This document shows, one piece after another, positions 59,552 through 64,000 of a stretch of 64,000 nucleotides of DNA. The notes below the pieces were generated by a model that was not told where the DNA came from, searched no databases, and worked only from the letters and a program-made list of their open reading frames with translations. A program made the translations under genes and the position numbers. Origin of the DNA: Hyphomicrobiales bacterium. Its GTDB lineage: Bacteria; Pseudomonadota; Alphaproteobacteria; Rhizobiales; Rhizobiaceae. The stretch is from positions 62,001-126,000 of the forward strand of contig UEIF01000016.1 in the NCBI GenBank assembly GCA_900468805.1. The letters are read 5' to 3'. How positions within the stretch are numbered: position 1 is the first letter of the stretch; each line of letters starts with the position of its first letter.

Positions 59552-61756
59552 CTAAGCGGTGGTCAGTACGCGAACCTCGCCCCGTCGACCGAGGGTGTCT
59601 ACCACGACGCTGCGTCCCGAGCGGCGTAAGGCAATGTCGGCCGAGCCGTTTCCGACCTGCAGGTGTCGCAGGATCACCTCATCCATGAAGGAGGGCAGTT
59701 GCGGCTCCGTGAAGCTGATGAGCAGGGCGTTCGGTTCGAAGTCCAGGCCGAGGCAGGATTGCAGAAGAAGCAGCGGTGCTGCGGCCGCCCACGCCTGCGG
59801 AGAGCAAGCAACAGGATAGAAGGTCGGTCCCTGAGCCCGCTGGCGTGGCAAGCCGCAGAAGAGTTCCGGAAGGCGGCGCAGGTCGATATATGTCGACGAG
59901 GCAAAGAGCCCCTCGAAAATGCGCGCCGCTTCAGCCCGGTAGCCATATCGGGCGAGACCGCTGGCGATCATTGCATTGTCATGCGGCCAAACCGAGCCAT
60001 TGTGATAGCTCATCGGATTGTAGCGTGCCTCGGTGGAGGCGATGGTTCGGATGCCCCAACCGCAGAAGGACGAGGCGCTCATCAGTGTCCTGGCAACCTG
60101 GACGGCTCGCTCGGGATAGGCGATACCGGTGAACAGGGCATGACCGGCATTGGAAGAGCGGACCCTGCAAGACCGCTTATTCCCATCGAGCGCGAGCACA
60201 AAGGTGCCGAGTTCCTCATCGAAGAAACTCGTATCGAAGGCAAGACGCAGGCCTTCGGCCCGTGCCAGGAACTTTGCCGCGCGTTCAGGTCTGCCGAGCC
60301 GGCGGAAGATCTCGGCTGCGGACTGCCAGGCACCGTAGACGTAGGCCTGAACCTCGGCAATGGCGATCGGGCCTTTGGCGAGCGTACCATCGGCGTGGAA
60401 TACCGAGTCGTGGCTGTCTTTCCAGGCCTGATTGATTAAGCCTTCTTGCGTTAACCGCCTGTATTCCACGAAACCATCGCCGTCGCGATCGCCGTGCGCG
60501 TCGATCCAGGTGAGCGCTGCCTCGATATTTGGCAGAAGATGGTTGATCGTGGCAAGGTCGCCTGTTCGCTTCAGGTACTCCCCTGCCAGCAGGACGAACA
60601 ACGGTGTGGAATCGATGCTGCCGTAATAGCGGCGGAAGGGCACTTCACCCAGTTCAGCCATTTCGCCATAGCGCACTTCGTGGAGAATCTTTCCAGGTTC
60701 GGCGTCTGCAGCCGGATCGACTTCCGTGGCCTGGTTTGCGGCCAAATGGCCAAGGACACCGCGGGCAATGTGCGGATCAAGCCACAGCGTTTCGAGCGCG
60801 GTAATCAGCGCATCACGTCCGAAAACAGTGCTAAACCAGGGGATGCCGGCATAGGGGTAGGGACCTTCGGGCTTATCGGTCGTTAGCATATATAGATCGG
60901 AGACACTGCGCCGCGCCACCTCGTTGAATATTTCGTTGGACGTGACGATCGATGCCGCGCGGGAGGAAGAGGAGCGCAATGCACGGCGCGCATCCCGTAG
61001 GCCCAGAAAGAAAGACTGGTAGCCGAGAGGCCGGTCTTTGTCTTGGTCGCAGCAGATCTGGATGAACAGCGACCGCGTTTCATGTGGCGCCAGATCAAGA
61101 TCATAAATGACATGATCACTCCCAAGTTCGTCTGGGCGGGGATCGAACGACAACTGCGTGACGCGCTTCAGATCGTCGAGGCCGATATAGGAGAGAAGAA
61201 CGCGATCCTGTTCCATCACGGACGGAAGATGGCGGCCCCTCCTCGCCCTGACGGTTCCGCGAACCTCGAACAGATCGGCGAAGTCCGCCTCGAACGAAAT
61301 TTCGATACGCACTTGTTGTCGTCGCTCGTCGTAGTTCCTTACGGCCAAGCGCTCGTAACAACCGGCATTCCACAGAAAGCGTGTCCTGCGCATATGAATG
61401 AGATCATGCTCAAGTGTGAGCTTCCCCTTCTCATCAAAGAGGTCGGGATTGGTGAGATCGCAGGTCAGCGTCGCATTGTCGTCGCGCAGCGTCGACGAGA
61501 GAAGCATCGGGCGCTTGCCATTAATCGTCAGATGGAGGTGGGAGAGGTACCGCGTGTCCCGATGGAAAACGCCTTCCGGGCTGCCGGGCCCAGAAAGCGC
61601 GTCACCATTGTGGTCGAAGACGGCGAATGTATCGCCGTGCTTCAGGGTGCGCGGCCGTCGCTCTTGCAGTGATGCTGTGGCCGGAATGAAAAATTGCGCC
61701 ATCGGTGCGTGGCCGCCTGCTGGCTCGGAAGCGTCGTGTACAGAAGCGATCGACAT
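59552..61756 (-). CDS. Glycogen-debranching-type amylo-alpha-1,6-glucosidase
   Basis: 734-residue enzyme. The N-terminal GDE-type domain (TFAVFDHNGDALSGPGSPEG, FHRDTRYLSHLHLTINGKRP) is followed by an (alpha/alpha)6 barrel (GIPWFSTVFGRDALITALET, GSIDSTPLFVLLAGEYLKRT, GDGFVEYRR, NQAWKDSHDS, HNGSVWPHDNAMIASGL). This is the bacterial family of PF06202-like glycosidases acting on alpha-glucans. ATG 61756 is preferred; an upstream frame reaches into the glycosyltransferase gene. It lies 16 bases after that gene, so the two are cotranscribed. Confidence 0.85.
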   Translation of the reverse strand: MSIASVHDASEPAGGHAPMAQFFIPATASLQERRPRTLKHGDTFAVFDHNGDALSGPGSPEGVFHRDTRYLSHLHLTINGKRPMLLSSTLRDDNATLTCDLTNPDLFDEKGKLTLEHDLIHMRRTRFLWNAGCYERLAVRNYDERRQQVRIEISFEADFADLFEVRGTVRARRGRHLPSVMEQDRVLLSYIGLDDLKRVTQLSFDPRPDELGSDHVIYDLDLAPHETRSLFIQICCDQDKDRPLGYQSFFLGLRDARRALRSSSSRAASIVTSNEIFNEVARRSVSDLYMLTTDKPEGPYPYAGIPWFSTVFGRDALITALETLWLDPHIARGVLGHLAANQATEVDPAADAEPGKILHEVRYGEMAELGEVPFRRYYGSIDSTPLFVLLAGEYLKRTGDLATINHLLPNIEAALTWIDAHGDRDGDGFVEYRRLTQEGLINQAWKDSHDSVFHADGTLAKGPIAIAEVQAYVYGAWQSAAEIFRRLGRPERAAKFLARAEGLRLAFDTSFFDEELGTFVLALDGNKRSCRVRSSNAGHALFTGIAYPERAVQVARTLMSASSFCGWGIRTIASTEARYNPMSYHNGSVWPHDNAMIASGLARYGYRAEAARIFEGLFASSTYIDLRRLPELFCGLPRQRAQGPTFYPVACSPQAWAAAAPLLLLQSCLGLDFEPNALLISFTEPQLPSFMDEVILRHLQVGNGSADIALRRSGRSVVVDTLGRRGEVRVLTTA

Positions 61757-61772
61757 GCTACTGGCCTCCGGA

Positions 61773-62867
61773 TTATGCAACGACCTGCAGATCGAGGTCC
61801 TGCCCGTTGGCACGGCGTAGTGGGGCCGCCTTGGTGCGCACGCCAGGAAGGTTGCGGTAGATGTCCAGATAATCTCGTGCCATCCGCTCGGCGCTAAAAC
61901 GCGCCTCGAATGTCGCGCGGACTTTCTTTCGATCCATCTTGAGCGCCCATTCGATGTTCTCGGCCGCGTCGGCCACGCTATCGACGAGGATTCCAGAGAT
62001 ACCGTTGTCGATGACCTCCGGCACGGAGCCGCATCCGAAGGCGATGACGGGCGTGCCACAGGCCATCGCTTCGATCATCACCAGTCCGAACGGCTCGGGC
62101 CAGTCGATCGGGAAGAGCAGGGCGCCGGCATTGCCGAGGAAGTCGGCTTTCTCACGCTCGTTGATCTCGCCGATGAATTCGACGTTCGGATGGCGTCTCA
62201 CCATCGGCTCGATCACCGTTTCCCAATAGGCCTTGTCGGCATTGTCGATCTTTGCGGCCATCTTCAAGGACATGCCAACTTTCGCCGCGACTTCGATTGC
62301 CCGGTCAGGCCGTTTCTCCGGCGATATTCGCCCGAGGAACGCGAGGTAGTTGCCCTTCGGCTTTTCCGTGAATGGCAGCAGCTCGCGAGGCAGGCCGTGA
62401 TAAACCGTCCCTGACCAGTTGACCGGCGGCATTGGGCGGCGCTGATCATCGGAGATTGACACCAGCGGGATATCGGGAAAAGCCGAGTAGAAGGGCTTGA
62501 GGTCCGGCAGGTCAAGGCGGCCGTGCAGCGTCGTCACCGTGCGGTCGGCGAACTCGCGGATCAGCGGGAAATGTAGTAGATCGATGTGGAAGTGCAGCAC
62601 ATCGAATTCGTGCGCCCGCCGGCGAATTTCCTCCAACATCACAACCTGATGGGGCAGATGATCTTTAACGGCAGGATTAAGACGGAGCGCCACATCTGAG
62701 CACGATACGAGCTTCGCGGCGGTGATCGAATCTCCGCTGGCAAAAAGTGTGACGTCGTGACCTTGGGCGACGAGTGCGTCAGTGAGATAGGATACGATGC
62801 GTTCGGTACCGCCATAGAGCTTGGGCGGAACACTTTCGGCAAGTGGTGCGATCTGAGCGATCTTCAT
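61773..62867 (-). CDS. Glycosyltransferase family 4
   Basis: 364-residue retaining glycosyltransferase of the GT-B fold: PPKLYGGTERIVSYLTDALV near the N-terminus (acceptor side), FLGRISPEKRPDRAIEVAAK in the linker and EPFGLVMIEAMACGTPVIAF with the E-x7-E signature in the nucleotide-sugar domain. AGGAGG lies before ATG 62867. The debranching-type gene follows after 16 bases. Together they may build and trim a glucan or a trehalose-like compound, an inference from position. Confidence 0.88.
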   Translation of the reverse strand: MKIAQIAPLAESVPPKLYGGTERIVSYLTDALVAQGHDVTLFASGDSITAAKLVSCSDVALRLNPAVKDHLPHQVVMLEEIRRRAHEFDVLHFHIDLLHFPLIREFADRTVTTLHGRLDLPDLKPFYSAFPDIPLVSISDDQRRPMPPVNWSGTVYHGLPRELLPFTEKPKGNYLAFLGRISPEKRPDRAIEVAAKVGMSLKMAAKIDNADKAYWETVIEPMVRRHPNVEFIGEINEREKADFLGNAGALLFPIDWPEPFGLVMIEAMACGTPVIAFGCGSVPEVIDNGISGILVDSVADAAENIEWALKMDRKKVRATFEARFSAERMARDYLDIYRNLPGVRTKAAPLRRANGQDLDLQVVA

Positions 62868-62956
62868 CGGCAAAACCTCCTCTATTGAGCAAAGAGTCGT
62901 CGGCAAAAACCAGATCCGCGTCCTCAAAGAGGCACGCGGCACGTCAGATTGGATTT

Positions 62957-63379
62957 CTATATCTCGAATGGTTGTCGGTGGCGTCCTCCTTTCCGATAGC
63001 TGCACAGACCAAGGCCGCCAAACCGACGTGATTGAACTCGGCGACGGCGGCATCTTTGATTGTCTTGATTACGGGATGCGTCCTGCTTTCCGGGCAGCAT
63101 ATCAGACCGGTCCAACGTCTTCAGCGCTTCGATGATCTCGTCATAGGAGACGGCCTTGTCCGTACCTGGATAAAGGCGAAGGGCCGGAATGGATTCGATG
63201 GCGAAGATGTCGGATGCCCAGGACGCAAGAATGGCGCGTTTCTCGTCCCTGCCGATTTCGTCGGCCGCAAGAACGTCGCGCGGATGAGCAAAATGCCTGC
63301 CCGGATGCAGCAGATGAGCAGCGCTGATTGCTGCTGCCGCGTTCACTGGTGTTGAATTTTCGAAGCTTTCCTTTCTCAT
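62957..63379 (-). CDS. EKRAIL/SYDEIIEALKTLD-type small protein
   Basis: About 140 residues. The core HPRDVLAADEIGRDEKRAIL, ASWASDIFAIESIPALRL and SYDEIIEALKTLD is a recurring alphaproteobacterial domain, also present as the C-terminal part of the NDUFS4-like protein at 57169 and as a fragment at 56136. The last about 45 residues (Arg/Gln-rich) look like frame read-through rather than family sequence. GGGGTC lies before the ATG. Function unknown; placement in a stress region on the same strand as groEL suggests stress-related expression. Confidence 0.65.
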   Translation of the reverse strand: MRKESFENSTPVNAAAAISAAHLLHPGRHFAHPRDVLAADEIGRDEKRAILASWASDIFAIESIPALRLYPGTDKAVSYDEIIEALKTLDRSDMLPGKQDASRNQDNQRCRRRRVQSRRFGGLGLCSYRKGGRHRQPFEI

Positions 63380-63421
63380 AGCTTGACCCCATGTGATGCC
63401 AAATTGACGTTGTTGTTTGGC

Positions 63422-63538
63422 TCAGCTTTGTAAAATTCCCTGGCGCCCGAACAGACCTCGCGCGGACTCGACCATTGTTCTGAGATGGCGCGGCTCGCGA
63501 ACACCTTGCCTGTACAATTCTATCGTTATGGCCGCCAT
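63422..63538 (-). CDS. Possible small protein, N-terminus uncertain
   Basis: The frame ending at 63422 reads AAITIELYRQGVREPRHLRT then MVESARGLF and continues upstream of ATG 63538 as GFNEIRSGAGIAKESEEAER until a stop near 63615. The pattern looks like a genuine small conserved protein whose start is lost or non-standard. No ribosome-binding site for an ATG was seen. It may be a truncated gene. Confidence 0.35.
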   Translation of the reverse strand: MAAITIELYRQGVREPRHLRTMVESARGLFGRQGILQS

Positions 63539-63686
63539 GCGCTCCGCTTCCTCGGACTCCTTCGCAATCCCAGCGCCCGACCGGATTTCATTGAAACCCT
63601 CTGGCAGACGGCGAGATCACGGCTGTCGAAAGGAGTTGGCCAAGGTTTTGTTATTGCATGAACCATCCTTTCACCTCCTTATCGGA

Positions 63687-63710
63687 GCTCGCCCGCGTCG
63701 ACGGGCGAGC
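63687..63710 (-). terminator. Hairpin downstream of groEL
   Basis: GCTCGCCCG and CGGGCGAGC form a perfect 9-bp stem with a 6-base loop, 16 bases after the groEL stop. The expected T-run is weak. Likely the end structure of the groEL transcript. Confidence 0.5.
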
Positions 63711-63725
63711 CCCAGCAATTACCTC

Positions 63726-64000
63726 TTAGAAGTCCATGCCGGCGCCAGCGGGCAGGGCGGGTGAGGCGTCCTTCTTGGGCTTCTCGGCGATCATCGCTTC
63801 CGTGGTCACCAGCAGACCGGCGACCGACGCAGCATCCTGAAGCGCGGTCCGCACGACCTTGGCTGGATCGATGACGCCCTGAGCATAGAGATCACCATAT
63901 TCGCCGGTCTGCGCATTCCACCCGAAGGAGAAGTCGGTTTTCTCGCGGAGCTTGCCGACAATCACGGAGCCTTCCGCGCCAGCGTTTTCGGCGATCTGGC
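63726..64000 (-). CDS. groEL: 60-kDa chaperonin GroEL, C-terminal end (cut by window)
   Basis: The last about 91 codons of groEL, running off the right edge. The sequence [70 protein letters not shown] is the standard C-terminal equatorial domain. The end is PAGAGMDF, a short version of the Gly/Met tail. GroEL folds proteins in a barrel with GroES. The groES and 5' part lie outside the window. Rhizobia carry several groEL copies, some on plasmids. Confidence 0.95.
   Translation of the reverse strand, partial: QIAENAGAEGSVIVGKLREKTDFSFGWNAQTGEYGDLYAQGVIDPAKVVRTALQDAASVAGLLVTTEAMIAEKPKKDASPALPAGAGMDF

Noticed and set aside
63400..63440. GGAA...CGTC pair as an EcfG-type general-stress promoter
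   Set aside because: The -35 is not GGAAC and the -10 lacks GTT at a credible spacing; not supported by reading alone.
1..64000. CRISPR arrays, intact insertion sequences, prophage or rRNA/tRNA genes
   Set aside because: No regularly spaced repeats, transposase or integrase frames, phage structural genes or RNA-gene signatures were seen anywhere in the window.

Overview
The window looks like a piece of a large plasmid or chromid from a member of the Rhizobiaceae (Rhizobium/Agrobacterium type). The grounds are protein families and layout: a DUF1612-type protein typical of rhizobial plasmids, FixJ-like and HWE-family signalling, an AttM/BlcC-like lactonase-fold enzyme, a second omega-like RNA polymerase subunit, a ROSE-type RNA thermometer in front of a small heat-shock gene, and high-GC coding sequence. 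All identifications are by reading motifs; no database was searched.

Layout. (1) 0.1-3.3 kb: two Phd/VapC-type toxin-antitoxin pairs, short repeats around them, and the plasmid-type DUF1612 protein. (2) 3.5-14.1 kb: a defence-like block with a HEAGH metallopeptidase-like gene, a complete type III restriction-modification pair (mod, res), and a four-gene operon of hipB, hipA, a PD-(D/E)XK nuclease-like protein, and an SMC/RloC-like ATPase that carries a CxxC hook and a C-terminal R-x5-H (HEPN-like) motif. This operon is the best candidate for an undescribed system. (3) 14.4-24.2 kb and 28.3-47.9 kb: a long array of small redox/detoxification modules. There are eight short-chain dehydrogenases and one NmrA-like protein, with a zinc-less alcohol dehydrogenase/quinone reductase, an antibiotic-biosynthesis-monooxygenase-type protein, an AhpD-like protein, a cupin, an epoxide hydrolase, a frameshifted Old Yellow Enzyme and MFS pumps. 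Each module sits next to its own LysR, HxlR, TetR, MarR, AraC or GlxA regulator. Several candidate operator palindromes can be read directly. (4) 24.3-28.2 kb: an MFS transporter fused to a sensor histidine kinase, facing two response-regulator genes. (5) 48-56 kb: a signalling island with two HWE kinases, a LOV-domain kinase-like photoreceptor, receiver proteins and a KaiC-like double ATPase coupled to one of the HWE kinases. (6) 56-64 kb: a stress/energy block with an SPW membrane protein, an omega-like subunit, an NDUFS4-like fusion protein, two Hsp20 chaperones, a glycosyltransferase plus glycogen-debranching-type enzyme pair, and the 3' end of groEL cut by the window edge.

How the parts fit. 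The left part defends and stabilises the replicon. The middle is environmental chemistry under many local repressors or activators. The right part senses light or stress and deploys chaperones and storage-sugar enzymes. Decay is visible in several places: a frameshifted OYE gene, an HxlR fragment, an aberrant cupin C-terminus and a chimeric small secreted ORF. No rRNA, tRNA, CRISPR array, intact insertion sequence or replication (rep) gene was found.
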